Part shown: piece after piece, positions 23,755-34,924 of the stretch
Position numbering within the stretch: the first letter of the stretch is position 1
How the letters are laid out: the number at the start of each line of letters is the position of its first letter
DNA from: Mytilus galloprovincialis
Taxonomy: Eukaryota; Mollusca; Bivalvia; Mytilida; Mytilidae
DNA length: 64,000 nt
Reading direction: 5' to 3'
Assembly (NCBI RefSeq): GCF_965363235.1
Contig: NC_134840.1
Span: 96,298,416-96,362,415 of the forward strand
Made by a program: the position numbers and the translations under genes
The notes under the pieces: model-generated
The model's input: the letters and a program-made list of their open reading frames with translations, nothing else
The model's database searches: none
What the model was told of the DNA's origin: nothing

Positions 23755-24060
23755 TAAAGGTTTAAAATACACACAGGTTAAAGTTTTTTGTCAAGGTAGT
23801 TTTTGATGCAGTTGAAGTCCAATGAACTTTTATCCCAATTTCACGGTCCACTGAACAAAGAAAAAGATAGCGCGAAGCTCATGTTAAAGTTTTGGTTAAA
23901 GTTTTTGGTCAAGGTAGATTTTGATGAAGTTGAAGTCCAATAAACTTGAAACTTAATACACATGATCCCTACTATATGATCTTTCTAATTTTAATGCCAA
24001 ATTAAAGTATTAACCACAATTTCACGGTCCATTGAACATTCAAAATGATAGTGCGAGTGG
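23755..24060 (+). repeat. Imperfect tandem repeat of about 130-170 bp
   Basis: 'TTGTCAAGGTAGTTTTTGAT' to 'TTTCACGGTCCACTGAACAA' (23788-23858) recurs as 'GGTCAAGGTAGATTTTGATG' to 'TTTCACGGTCCATTGAACAT' (23906-24040), the second with an insertion. Non-coding. Confidence 0.7.
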
Positions 24061-24109
24061 GTCTCCGTGTACTATGGACACATTCTTGTTACTTATTGTT
24101 TCTGTTTGG

Positions 24110-24365
24110 GTTTTTTTCACGAGTCGTTGTCAATATAATTGAATTTGATGCGACTTTCATACAAGTTAGGGGTTTAGCTAGCTATAAAACCAGGTTCAAT
24201 CGATCATTCCCTCCATAAGGAAATGCCTGTAAAAAGTGCGGAATATGACAGATATTATCCATTCGTTTGATGTGTTTGAGCTTTTGATTTTGCCATTTGA
24301 TTAGGAACTTTCCTTATTGAACTTTCCTCGGAGTTCAGTATTTTTGGGATTTTACTGACTACTTT
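24110..24365 (+). repeat. Family 1 repeat copy
   Basis: 'CGAGTCGTTGTCAATATAAT', 'CTATAAAACCAGGTTCAATC', 'GAGTTCAGTATTTTTGGGAT'. Opposite orientation to the copies at 22.9 and 23.3 kb. Confidence 0.8.
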
Positions 24366-24475
24366 AACAATGCAGGATAACCATTCATGTTATGTCTTGC
24401 CGTACCCCAACGAGAGAAAAATTACAATTTGAAGTAGAACTGATTATCATTATCAATACTAGTAATTGTAAATAC

Positions 24476-24789
24476 CTGCTGAAAAGCCATGATGGGACCG
24501 GAATAACAATTCCCACGTTCCATTTGGATCCTCTCCCCAATAATGAACGGACATATACGTCCATGACAGATCCCCTCTATCGTAATATACGAAGGAGTCG
24601 AAAGGCCTATACGTAAGTATGTGGCTTGTCGTTCCACTCGGTGATTTCAAATATATTTCAGTGTCACCACGGTATCTTGAGAACGAGAATTCTACATAGA
24701 CTGTCACGTGTTCTAGAAAATTAATGTTACAGTCTTCATCATAATGAAACTCTAGTGAAACTGTCGAAAATGCTGATCCTTTTGTTCCT
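24476..24789 (-). CDS. Gene B exon 12 (P domain)
   Basis: Acceptor 'AATTGTAG', donor 'TCAGCAG|GTATTT'. It reads GTKGSAFSTVSLEFHYDEDC, then NINFLEHVTVYVEFSFSRYR, then GDTEIYLKSPSGTTSHILTY, and ends at FRSHHGFSAG. It is a full P-domain core with LEHV, SPSGT, the Y-D-R-G-D-L-S-W-T-Y-M-S-V-H-Y-W block and EDPNGTW. The RGD tripeptide (codons 495-497) is present, as in vertebrate furin. The open frame extends to a Met at 24932, but that part is intron: the acceptor and phase place the exon start at 24789. Confidence 0.94.
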
Positions 24790-24944
24790 CTACAATTACA
24801 AATATATAACATTACCTGCTGTTTTATACTCAGGAATTTACAAACACAAGTGGTATTACTTGCGTCAGTAAATAAAACATATTTCACCATGCAGGCCACT
24901 ACATTCGATGATCTATGATTAGGTAGTGCCATGCTCTGTGTCCG

Positions 24945-27900
24945 TTAAAGGGAAACTTCGCAAAAAAATCAAAAATTGATATCATGTTCATTCTGTATAA
25001 AAATGCTCAAATTCATAGATATTTAAAGTTTTATTCCGCTAGATAAGCGATCACCATCGATTTTAAATTTAGAGTATCAATTCTCTGCGTTCGGCCATTT
25101 TGTCTTCTTTCTCGATTAATAACAACGATATGTCTATAAACCACAAAGGAACAAAACGACAGTAACCGATGTAGTCGTAATTGCGTGTCGATATCTTGTC
25201 ACTCATACGGTTGTTTTATCCGACTAAATAACTTGATACGGAAAATATTCTTATTTTTTTTTTAATTACCATGGTCTGTTGTTTTTAAACTGTTAATATT
25301 GGAATTAGGTAAAAAGTCAAAGTTGAAATCATAAATAAGTGTTCCGTGAAAATTGTTTTCGAAAATCTAATTTGTTCATAATTCTTTACAGTAATAAACT
25401 TTTTTCAAATAAATTCTGATCTTCCCTCATCTGATCACCAGCATGGCTAAAGGTATTACTTCCAAAGGTATTATGAGCGGTGTGAGGTGACACGTCCAGG
25501 TATTCAAGCGATTTCCTGTCGGGCTTGCAAGTTCATGTATCGTTTCACTTCTGCAGGTATTGATCAGTGTACATGGCCGATAACTTATAACTTTCCATTT
25601 TGAACTATCAGATGTATAATATACAAGTCTGTCTTACTTGTCATTACTAAACTCATACGCTTGTTTATAAATAAAATTTCTGTTGTAAAGAATATTATTC
25701 ATAAAAATATAAATAATACCCCAAAAAATAAGATTTGATGAACTTAAAATCTATTTAAATATTTTTTCCAAGGGTGAATTTGGGAAAATGTAATATATAC
25801 TCGTTGTCAATAGTGAAGGACAGAGTGGAACATACCAGAAATATTGATTTTAAAAAATGAACGCACTTGTCGACGATTCGTTTATACGACTGGGTAGAAA
25901 GTTACGGAACTATAGCGCAATTTAAAATATATACATGTATACATTGAACATAAGAAAAACATATATATTTTGAATAAATTGGGATAAAAGTTTTGTAAAT
26001 AGACTAGTCCACGTATGCCAACAGTATGTAATCATCGAATGTCGATAGACTATTGTATACCAAAAGAAGAAGAAGAAGAGAACCAATTTGATTTAAATAC
26101 AGGTCGATGTATAACTTGCTTTGGTTCATCGAAGTTGTGGACATAGTAAAATCACAGATTTATATTTCAATAAGATTGTTCTCGAACAAAGGAATGAATT
26201 CGTCATCACAATTGTTATATATGCCACTGGACGGACACTAATTATAAAAATAAATTGCTTGTCCGCTAAATAGGGGTATTCTTAGGGATTATGACATTAA
26301 ATTGGTTCTGTCTTTTTTTTAAACATCATTAAAAAGATGTGTGTCTAAGGTGAACGCCACAAGAACCCTGTAATACTAGTACGAGAGTATAGCATGTAAA
26401 CATTCCTTCTCAATCATATGGTTGTATTGGAAATCTTTTCATACAGATTGACAACTCATGGTCCGATATGCATGTAATATTTGCCACATGACGCCCATAG
26501 TTCTTTCTACCATCATCATCTTATTCTTTAATATTGCTGTTAACATCGATGGTTCACACCCAAACAAAATGGGAGTGATGTACCTTCAGAGCTTCTCCGT
26601 GTTATAACTTGTGAATCTTAATATATAGACGAAATTTCGGTATTGAAATGAATCTAATCTCACAAACAGGATGTTTAAATAACTATTTTGAGTAATCCCC
26701 TAACGAACCAATATAAACGTATGGCAAGATATAACCATGATTGAAGGAATTTAGTTTTTGTCAGACGCAAGAACTCATCACTATCATAAACGTATACGTA
26801 TATATGCATGCAGTTTCAAATATCAAGAACAAGCGGTCGATGTCGATAGTCCGTTTTCTAACTGTTCAGAGTTAGACATGTCACTTGTTCATTCTTGGAA
26901 GCCTTCATATTCCCCGTCCAACGATTGGAACTCTTTCTGGTTGTGTTGACCATATATGCTTGTATGGTTATTCTGTCGTTTATCTGTACAACTGGTTGCA
27001 TTTCCTCTCCTTTCCCAACAAACAAACTAACGAAACGCTACTAGTCTGCTTTCTCTGGAGCTCATCCTCAATGGCGCTTATACGTCAGGAAACTTACATG
27101 TATACTAATAATAATTGTTTCAAGAACAACGATGTAGGGACGAACTATTCTAATTTCGTCAATATCAGTTATGCATGACTAAAATATAAGTTTTATTACA
27201 ACAACTGTATTTGGTCTCGAATGTATGTTAACTAATTAATGAGTTTTTATAGACTAGCTTAAATCCTCATCCAAATAATATAATCTATATGTAATAATCG
27301 TTTCCTACCACACCGAGATTTAATGCCAAGCGGTAGACATATTTTAGGTACTAATTAAGTAATTAAATGAACAATATTATTGATAACAATAATTAATCAT
27401 TTATGTGCAAAGATTAAAAAACACCAGTAGTTTTTCTTTATTTGTACGTATTATATTCCTCTTCGGTAGAGTTATCTTCAAATAGTTTCAGATATCAATT
27501 AATACATGGGTTTCAAAAGTCTAAATGTAAGTATTCTCGTACATTTTTTTGCCTAATAAAGACAATCAAAATGCTTTGGTAAAGCTATTTCTAATTTCTA
27601 AGTTCCCCTTTTTTATGAGACATAAATCAAGGACAAGTCTTAGAGGTGTATATCATTTCATTCAGACACATGAATTAAGTTTCCCGTCTTTAACCGAAAA
27701 TTGTTTATTTCTTAGTAAATTAATTTATTTGAATTCAAATAAATAATAGCACCAAATATAATTAAATAATTCCACGGCGATCTATTTTCATTTGTCACCA
27801 ACTTGAATATGTATTTTAAATGTGTGTATTAAATGCTCCCTTGTTTTATAATCCACTAATCCGAATAGACAGTCACACCTGCAAGGTGTGCCCTAGAGGC

Positions 27901-28513
27901 GTGGTTAACATGATATCGAAGTGCAAATGACAATTTACCTGTCAACAAGCCTTCTACGAGTTTTGCCACAGAACCGTGAATACGCACATCGTATAAACCT
28001 AGTCATAGCAGAGACAGTAAAAGGTCAATAAGAGTACACCAACATGTTGTCTTTACAGATTATTGTACTTTAATTTGTTCACCTTATCAGTCCGAAAATG
28101 CATTAATTAAAAATAAATTTATAACATTTTGTGTTGTCTAATAAAAAAATAATTTGAATATATACGTTTAACATAGAAAATTTATCTCATGAATATGTAC
28201 AATTGCACGTCTGTGCGTTTTATCTTCTTATTATCGGCTGGTTATTAGATAAAGCAGAAGTCATCGACGCGCTTACGATTACGTTAAAATATGATTAAAA
28301 ACCAAGACTTTTAATGATTGTATTTTAAATCCCGGCATGCAAAAACCAGGAGAAAACGTCACGACCTACAGGAAGTTGTTAATATTTTTTCATTGATTAT
28401 TGAATTTCTCCTTTATTACTGCAATTATAGCGATAAAACTTTGTGAATATATATATTATGTCATAATGAACATATTTAAACCATAAGTAAAAAATCGCGA
28501 ATTTTCCCTTTAA
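24945..28513. mobile_element. 3.56-kb non-autonomous DNA element with TTAA target duplication, in gene B intron 11
   Basis: The left boundary is TTAA (24945-24948) followed by AGGGAAACTTCGC. The right boundary is GCGAATTTTCCCT followed by TTAA (28510-28513). The ends are inverted repeats with about one mismatch in 13. TTAA duplication is the signature of piggyBac-type transposases. No transposase frame was recognised inside. The element splits a roughly 54-bp minisatellite, one unit of which remains on the left (24905-24944). Confidence 0.7.
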
Positions 28514-28790
28514 GGATATTAATTCGTTGTCCTATGATTGGATATGTCATACTCTTTGTCTGTTAAGGAGCTATATTATGTATACTTTGATTGGATAGTG
28601 TCATATTCTATGTTCGTTAAGGGTCTGAGTTCTTTTTACTGTGGTTAGGTAGTATTATCCTCCGTGTACGTTAAGGAGGTGGATTCGATATACTTAGATC
28701 GTGAAATGTCGTGCTCTTTGTCCGTTTAGGAAATACATTTGATGTTCTGCGATTGGGTAGTGTCATGATCTGTGTCCAGTAAGACGCTTT
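28514..28790. repeat. Diverged minisatellite, about five units of 54 bp
   Basis: Units contain a T-G-A-T-T-G-G-A/G-T-A-G-T-G-T-C-A-T core and a GTCCGTTAAGG-like end (for example 'TTGATTGGATAGTGTCATAT', 'GATTGGGTAGTGTCATGATC'). The left flank of the TTAA element at 24905-24944 is another unit, so the element inserted within the array. Confidence 0.7.
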
Positions 28791-29374
28791 TGAAAAATAT
28801 GAAGGTAAAATATTTAATTCTCAGCCTTGAGCTTCCAACCTTCATTTGTTCGACAATTATTGCAGAATGCTTCTATTTGTTGTATATATTTATTTGGTTC
28901 GTTCTAAATATGCATGACATTTTTCAATTTCAATTAATATACAAAAACATGTTTTTGTTTAAAAAAATTGTATGTTTTGGTCTAGAACTACAGAACGATT
29001 ATGCAAACAACAGAAATGAACACAAGACAAAAACTGTCTCAGAATGTTAAAAAAAGTTTTATATGGATTTCAAATCGAAACATTTTCGTCAGATACTAGT
29101 ACATGGAGGTTGGACACTTCTAAAAAGATTTGTTTAAACATCAAGGTACTTTCTAAGCAAGTTATATAACTCGATATTCTTCAAAACATATAATGTTTAC
29201 AATTATTTTTTTGTAATAGCTGAAAACCGCGAAAATTTAAATGGCAAAATTATCGTTGTATGAAGCATTTTAAGTTTATATTGGGTTTCATCCAAAATAA
29301 GAAGTAGACAAAAAAGGACAAAAAAATGAAGTTACAGAATAATTCAATAGTGCACATACTACTTGAAAATAAAT

Positions 29375-29540
29375 AAAGTAGTTATCAAAGGTACCAGGGT
29401 TATAATTTAGTACGCCAGACGCGCGTTTCGTCTACATAAGACTCATCAATGATGCTCATATCAAAATATTTATAAAGCCAAACAAGTACAAAGTTGAAGA
29501 GCATTGAGGATCCAACATTCCAAAAAGTTGCGCCAAATAC
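29375..29540 (-). repeat. Family 2 repeat, reverse copy
   Basis: 'GTTATCAAAGGTACCAGGGT', 'TAGTACGCCAGACGCGCGTT', 'ACATAAGACTCATCAATGAT'. It lies in gene B intron 11 next to exon 11. Confidence 0.85.
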
Positions 29541-29633
29541 GGTTAAGGTAATCTATGCCTGGGATAAGAAAAAGCGTTTGTATTAAACCGTAGTGGCAGT
29601 TGAGTATTTGTAAGTATAAAGACATATACCTAC

Positions 29634-29751
29634 TTCGTATTAAACTGTTCAGGCAGTTTGCAAGTTTCTTGAGCAGGAACCTGAGTCCAGTTAGTTGACA
29701 ACGTTACCATTTTGTCTGCATCCAAAATTCCGAATGATAGAACCTGGCTCA
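29634..29751 (-). CDS. Gene B exon 11 (S8 / P-domain linker)
   Basis: Acceptor 'GATATTATAG', donor 'ACGAA|GTAGGT'. It reads SQVLSFGILDADKMVTLSTN then WTQVPAQETCKLPEQFNT. It is homologous to gene A exon 2708-2825 and identical in length (118 bp). The chosen donor gives the phase needed for exon 12. A longer reading would hit TAG, so the boundary is well constrained. Confidence 0.9.
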
Positions 29752-29759
29752 CTATAATA

Positions 29760-30560
29760 TCAAAGTCGAAAATTGGAGATACTTATTAAAAGCACAGAAA
29801 GATAAATCAAGGGTACAAGAAATCACTACACTTAAGATTCAACGCCACATGCCCTTACAAAAACAAGACTTAACTCGGTTGTAATAATATGGTATTAGTT
29901 GGTCCTATTACATCAATAACACCAATCTAATCTCTTGTACTAAAATTCGGGAAATAGAAGGCCGTATCCGGTATCGTACCACAGACGATTTGTAGACGTC
30001 ATGGACATTACCAATATCATTAACATTTTACATGTACAATTCGGCATATGTTACTAAATGCTATTTAACGTACTATTTACAATTGAAATTGTTTGAAACA
30101 TTATACTCTTGATTTCTTTGATTGGCCTGGGTATGCAGGTTTTTTTTAAAGTTTTTTCGAAGATTCTCCATTTTCTGCATTCAAACCAATAGGAAATTTG
30201 TACTTCGTTGCATGCTTTATCTTTGGATGTCACGTTCGCACACGAAATCCAAGAAATAACAATGAATTTACAGTAAATGAGTATATTGTTAATGCTTAAA
30301 ATTGCATGTCCGTTTTCGTTGAGTTCCATCTTGCTTTGGTACATTTTCTTAGTGATTACGAACATAAACATGAAATCCAGTAAACTCTATCATTTATCGA
30401 GTTCACAAAATTAAGAGATTAGCGATATATCAATGAACACGCTATCCGAAATTATAGGGAACAAACAATAATAGACTATACGTTGACCTATAGCTGTTGA
30501 TTTTTGTATCATTTGGTCTCATGTGGAGAATTGTCTCATTGGCAAGCATACCAAATTTTC
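29760..30560 (-). other. Gene B intron 10, left part
   Basis: No exon or clear repeat. The frame at 30054-30371 (-) has a low-complexity translation with no family motif and no splice context. A short repeat-like phrase at about 30480-30550 ('GAGAATTGTCTCATTGGCAA') also occurs near 41.83 and 45.65 kb. Confidence 0.4.
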
Positions 30561-30564
30561 TTTT

Positions 30565-31560
30565 TGTCGAGCCTTCGACTTAAGTCGAAAAAGCGAGGCT
30601 AAGCGATCCTACATTCCGTCGTCGTCGGTGGCGTCGGCGTCGTCCACAAATATTCACTCTGTGGTTAAAGTTTTTAAAATTTTAATAACTTTCTTAAACT
30701 ATCCTTGGTTGGTATCAAACTTGGACAGAAGCTTGTTTATGATCATAAGATAGTATCCAGAAGTAAATTTTGCAAAAAAAATAAATCCATTTTTCCGTAT
30801 TTAACTTTTAAATAGACTTAGATTTTCTGCCAGGAAACAACACATTCACTCTGTGGTTAAACTTTTTAAAATTTTAATAACTTTCTTAAACTATCATCGG
30901 TTGGTACCAAACTTGGACAGAAGCTTGTTTATGATCATAAGATAGTATCCAGAAGTAAATTTTGTAAAAAAGGTAAATCCATTTTTCCAAATTTAACTTT
31001 TAAATGGACGTAGATTTTCTGTCAGAAAACAACTCATTCACTCTGTGGTTACACTTTTTTAAATTTTAATAACTTTCTTATACTATTTTGGATTTGTACC
31101 AAACTTGGACAGAAGCTTGTTTATGATCAAAAGCTAGTATCTAGAAGGAAATTTTGTAAATAAATAAATCTATATTTTCATATTTTACTTTTAAATGGAC
31201 TTAGATTTGCTGCCAGGAAACAACACATTCACTCTGTGGTTAAACTTTTTAAAATTTTAATAACTTTCTTATACTATTTTGGATTTTTACTTAACTTGGA
31301 CAGACAGAAGCATGTTTATGATCAAAAGCTAGTATCTAGGAGGAAATTTTGTTATCTTCCAGTTAACATTACATTCAGTCTGCAGTTAAAAGTTTTTAAA
31401 CATTAATTAGATTCATAAACTATCCTGGATTTTTACCAAACTTGGACAGAAGCTTCTTACAATCAATAGATAGTATCAACAGGAATATTTCATTGATTTA
31501 TTTCCTCATTTGTGTTGAGCCTGCGATTAACAGAAAGAGTAGGCTAGACAATGGGTTCCG
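30565..31560 (+). mobile_element. 1.0-kb hairpin-headed repeat with about five 187-bp units
   Basis: The head at 30568-30605 contains the palindrome TTCGACTTAAGTCGAA, followed by a GTC/GGC run. Units start at 'CATTCACTCTGTGGTTAAA' (about 30653, 30844, 31033, 31226, with a shorter one near 31370). Each carries 'CCAAACTTGGACAGAAGCTT' and 'GTATCCAGAAGTAAATTTTG'. The tail at 31512-31550 ('TTGAGCCTGCGATTAACAG') mirrors the head imperfectly. It sits in gene B intron 10. Confidence 0.8.
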
Positions 31561-31634
31561 TGGAACCCTTACGAATTTTTTATATATATTATAAGTTATT
31601 GTACGGTACTAGTATACATATTTGTTACCGAGCA

Positions 31635-31790
31635 AACTGGAGACCGCACCCGGATGTGAAATTGTCTCGCTGTATTGAAAACCTAGGTGGACTTGAGATG
31701 TTGTCAGCTTTGTGGTTTGGGTGTTGCCTCTTTGACATATTCCTTGTTACCATTCTCTATTCCATAGTTATTTTCTTTTCTTCTTTTTAA
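31635..31790 (+). repeat. Partial copy of the 590-905 repeat
   Basis: 'GACCGCACCCGGATGTGAAA', 'GTCTCGCTGTATTGAAAACC', 'GGTGTTGCCTCTTTGACATA'. The frame at 31551-31790 is inside this repeat. Confidence 0.7.
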
Positions 31791-32139
31791 ATTTGAGTTG
31801 ATATTCGGAACTGATAGCTTTAATTTTCATTTTTAATCCTGTAATATACTATTGATTTGAAAGATCATGTGCTAGATGTACTTTTCAAATACCAAAAATG
31901 TATTTGAAAAAATATGATACTGATGATAACTATGTCAATAATTTAACAGAACAAGAATACACAATAAAGGTTTTTTCTCATTGTTGAGGGCTTCAAGGTT
32001 GATATAAGACATAAGAATTCAAGAAAAGAAATAAGGGCATGTGTGTAATGTCGACTGAACCAATGCATCAATAGTTATCTTTAAAATGCTTTGTTATTCG
32101 TTTTTCTTCTGCAACTGTCTTATATATCATTAAACATGC

Positions 32140-32249
32140 CTTCTTTTCCAGCACCATTTGTCTGCCAACGATCATAAGTGTCCGTTAAATTGGTTCGTGA
32201 AGACGAATACACAATTAAATGCTGTACATCTCTCCAGGTCAAATCTGGA
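32140..32249 (-). CDS. Gene B exon 10 ('PDLTWRDVQHLIV')
   Basis: Acceptor 'CTTTTGTAG'. It reads PDLTWRDVQHLIVYSSSRTN then LTDTYDRWQTNGAGKE. It is 110 bp, as in gene A exon 1195-1304. There is no GT donor at the conserved position; AAAGAAG|GCATGT fits a GC donor, preserves phase 1 and gives Val at the junction, as in furin. The + strand frames at 32158-32443 are shadows of this exon and its copy. Confidence 0.9.
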
Positions 32250-32364
32250 CTACAAAAGACACATCTATCATAGCATGTTATCACCTGTTAATACACATCT
32301 ATCCAGGTCAAATCTGGACACCAAAAGACAGATCAATTACATCATGGTATCACCTTAACTTGTT
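32227..32364. repeat. 69-bp tandem duplication covering the exon 10 acceptor
   Basis: 'CCAGGTCAAATCTGGAC' occurs at 32234 in exon 10 and again 69 bases to the right in intron 9. The copy has lost the acceptor: the CTACAAAAGA context became CACCAAAAGA, so the - strand TGTAG became GGTG. Confidence 0.85.
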
Positions 32365-32580
32365 AATTTTAAGGTTTTTTGTTTGTTTAGGGATACAAAT
32401 TGTACTACCTATAATTGTTCCTATTGGTTCCAGCGTTATTTGAAGACGGAAGGCGCGTTTTGCGTACAAAATTGTAATCCGGGTTTATTTGATGAGTTTA
32501 TCCTTTAGCAAAAATAAAAAGCGACAAAGTCGGTAATTTGATAAACAAAAATGTTCAATTGTAAAAGTTTACTTTCATAC

Positions 32581-32684
32581 TTGGCTTGCAGAGCTAAAGC
32601 TATGATTCCAGCAACTATTGGCGCGGAATATGAAGTCCCTTCGATACCATCATCTGTACATCTACTTAATGTTGAAGTTGTCAT
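32581..32684 (-). CDS. Gene B exon 9 (active-site Ser)
   Basis: Acceptor 'TTTTTTAG', donor 'GCCAA|GTATGA'. It reads MTTSTLSRCTDDGIEGTSYS then APIVAGIIALALQA. The GTSYSAP motif carries the nucleophile Ser362. It starts in phase 0 and its last two bases form Asn with the T of exon 10. Confidence 0.95.
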
Positions 32685-32699
32685 CTAAAAAATAAGGTA

Positions 32700-33350
32700 G
32701 AGTTATATTTAGGAGAGTAATTACAGACTACTGTAGTGTAGCAAAAAGTCATGGTTAATCATACCTTTTATTTCTGCATTTATATACAACAGGAAAAAAT
32801 TTCTTAACCGCTGACACTCTTGATTGATAAGGTTGAATGTCGCTTCTTTTTTGTTGTCATTTCGATGTTGTTGTTTTTTTAACTTCACGGCATTAATGCT
32901 GTCTTTATATCTTCATTTCGATAGTCCTTGGCACCTTCGACGAGTGTTTTTATTTTTTGTACCGGAAGTAATTAAATCGGTGACATATGTTGACATTTCA
33001 AGGATAAGCATTACTAAAGCATATTATTTCAATTGTTATTTTCTACACTTGATGCATTTCTTAATATTTAGCATTCAATCACGAACTTTAGATTTTAATG
33101 TGTTCTGGACACATGTTTCATTGCCTTAATATATTGTATATCTGCATTTATTCATGTTTAAAGAAAAACCATTGAAATTGAGAGAAGTAAGTATAATAAT
33201 CAAGGTATTGATTTGTTTCAAACATTTTATATTAAAGAAGTGTACTCTATCTTAAATACTTAACTGGATATTTTTTAATCTTTCAACTTTAATGTTATTC
33301 GAAGAATGACTACTTCTGCGATCATTATTGTTAATGATATTTATTCTAAT
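32700..33350 (-). other. Gene B intron 8
   Basis: AT-rich with no recognised repeat. The + strand frame 32824-33129 has no family similarity that I can see and is antisense to the intron. Confidence 0.4.
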
Positions 33351-33353
33351 TAC

Positions 33354-33554
33354 CAAGTAAGAATCGGCGATACCACCATATACTGTCGCAAGTGAAGCAG
33401 CACACACTTCTGCGTAGTCGGCCTCTTTTCCAATTCCAAGGGCAGTAACTCCTATTGTGTATATACTGTTAGTGAACCCGTCAGCATTGCAATTATCATT
33501 CGATCCCCCATTTCCTGCAGACCAGGTGTAGATAATGCCTTTTCCAGATCTCCC
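33354..33554 (-). CDS. Gene B exon 8 (oxyanion-hole Asn)
   Basis: Acceptor 'ATATTCAG', donor 'TACTTG|GTAATT'. It reads GRSGKGIIYTWSAGNGGSND, then NCNADGFTNSIYTIGVTALG, and ends at YGGIADSYL. SAGNGG contains Asn292, and CNADGFTNSIYTIGV matches the family CNCDGYTNSIYTxxI block, keeping the DG of the S1/calcium region. 201 bp, phase 0 at both ends. Confidence 0.95.
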
Positions 33555-33889
33555 CTGAATATATTGGTTAATATTTTGTTATGAATTATGCTAGAAATTA
33601 TATTTTACTTCCATATGTATTTTAAAAGATTGATTTTGTAAATGGGATTGGCACGTGTTGACCTTTTTGATGTGTGACTTGTTATGTATTCTAATTTCAT
33701 ACCTCATGTACATTGTATACTCTAATTATTATCACTGTATAGTTAAGTTTATATATGAATTTGCTAATTTTTTTTAACCTTATTGAATATGTTTTTTTTT
33801 GTGATTTCCGCAAATTATACTTTATCACCAAATGCATACTTAAATGAATAGCACGACATATGACTCATATAAATTACTTGGTGGGTTTC

Positions 33890-34110
33890 ATGTAGCTCGG
33901 TTCTGAGTTATCTTTGTTGTGTTTTCACTACATAAGAAAATGCACGTACCAAGTCAAAAATGTGACAGTTGTTATCCATTCGTTTGAGGTGTTTGATGTG
34001 TTTGACCTTTTTATTTTGCCATTTGCTTATGGACTGTCCTATTCGAATTTTCATCGGAGCTTGTTTTTTTTTTTTTTTTGTTATTTAACTTTTTATACAG
34101 TCATTTCACA
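33890..34110 (+). repeat. Family 1 repeat copy in gene B intron 7
   Basis: 'AAGAAAATGCACGTACCAAG', 'GTGACAGTTGTTATCCATTC', then a T-rich run at 34065-34080. The + frame 33914-34123 is inside it. Confidence 0.7.
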
Positions 34111-34151
34111 ATGTATTAAATAAAAATAAGTTTAATAATCAAATTTTTAAC

Positions 34152-34324
34152 CTTTTTTGCATTATGTGCTATGGTTAAAGATGTTAGAAAATCCATACTG
34201 TCAAAGTCAATTAATTCCTCTGGTCCCCAACTGCAGGTATAAATGTCGACGTCACTATTATAATGTGAGAGTGCCTGTGCCTGCTCGAAATCTGTGACAG
34301 CAAAATCTCCAATCAGCCGGACAC
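34152..34324 (-). CDS. Gene B exon 7 (S8 core, 'GVRLIG...SWGPEE')
   Basis: Acceptor 'CACTGTCAG', donor 'AAAAAG|GTTAAA'. It reads GVRLIGDFAVTDFEQAQALS then HYNSDVDIYTCSWGPEELID and ends at LTIAHNAKK. SWGPEE is the kexin-family landmark, but the family DDGKTxDGP that follows is replaced by ELIDFDSMDF. In furin these acidic residues contribute to the S1 pocket and a calcium site, so specificity may differ. The open frame extends to a Met at 34361, which is intron. Confidence 0.92.
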
Positions 34325-34924
34325 CTGACAGTGTATGCAGATAAAAGGTAAAGATAAACATACGTATGTTTGTCTGTTAAAGAGTTTTATTGATATCTTA
34401 AACACAGGCTAAGTTTCTTTAAAAATATCCATTTTCGAAGGATTTGATTACATACACGTCATTTGATGCGTTGTTTTATTTTAATATCGTATTTACAATA
34501 GTTATGTAATGTACTAACAGAATGAAAATGATTGTCACATACTGAACAATACACCTTTGTCGTTCCACTAACTTTCTGAAAACAGGCATCATATTGTTTG
34601 TCCTACCTATTCATAATGTACTAATAAACTTTTTCTCTATTGTTGAAGACCGTATGTTGGCCTGTAAGTGTGTGTTGTTCAAAAGTGTGCATGGTTTGTT
34701 GTCTTAAATCAGTATTTGCAATTAGTAAATAATTGTATTGTATTTTGAGCTCCGACGACATCAATTAGTGATTTGATGATAGCAAATTAAGTTTACTGCC
34801 TCGCTCAAATTATACATTTAAAATTTGTCAGACGCCGTCTCCACTTGCGCGTATATTTTCATAGCATCAATTGTTGCAACATATGTTATTATAAATTTCC
34901 GTAGGTGTGGCATATTTTGCACCT

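Noticed and set aside
24790..24932. Upstream extension of the P-domain frame to a Met at 24932
   Set aside because: A good acceptor at 24790-24791 with the correct phase places the exon start at 24789; the extension does not match the family.
29625..29633. Longer exon 11 ending at AAG TAG
   Set aside because: It would include an in-frame TAG; the GAA|GTAGGT donor keeps the phase required by exon 12.
32158..32443. Open frames on the + strand with a repeated HLSRSNLD motif
   Set aside because: They are antisense shadows of gene B exon 10 and its 69-bp duplicate; the protein-like repetition comes from the duplication.
32824..33129. 101-codon frame on the + strand
   Set aside because: Intronic to gene B, hydrophobic low-complexity composition typical of AT-rich DNA, no splice or promoter support.
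34325..34361. Met start for the exon 7 frame
   Set aside because: Acceptor CACTGTCAG at this position and the family alignment show it is an internal exon.
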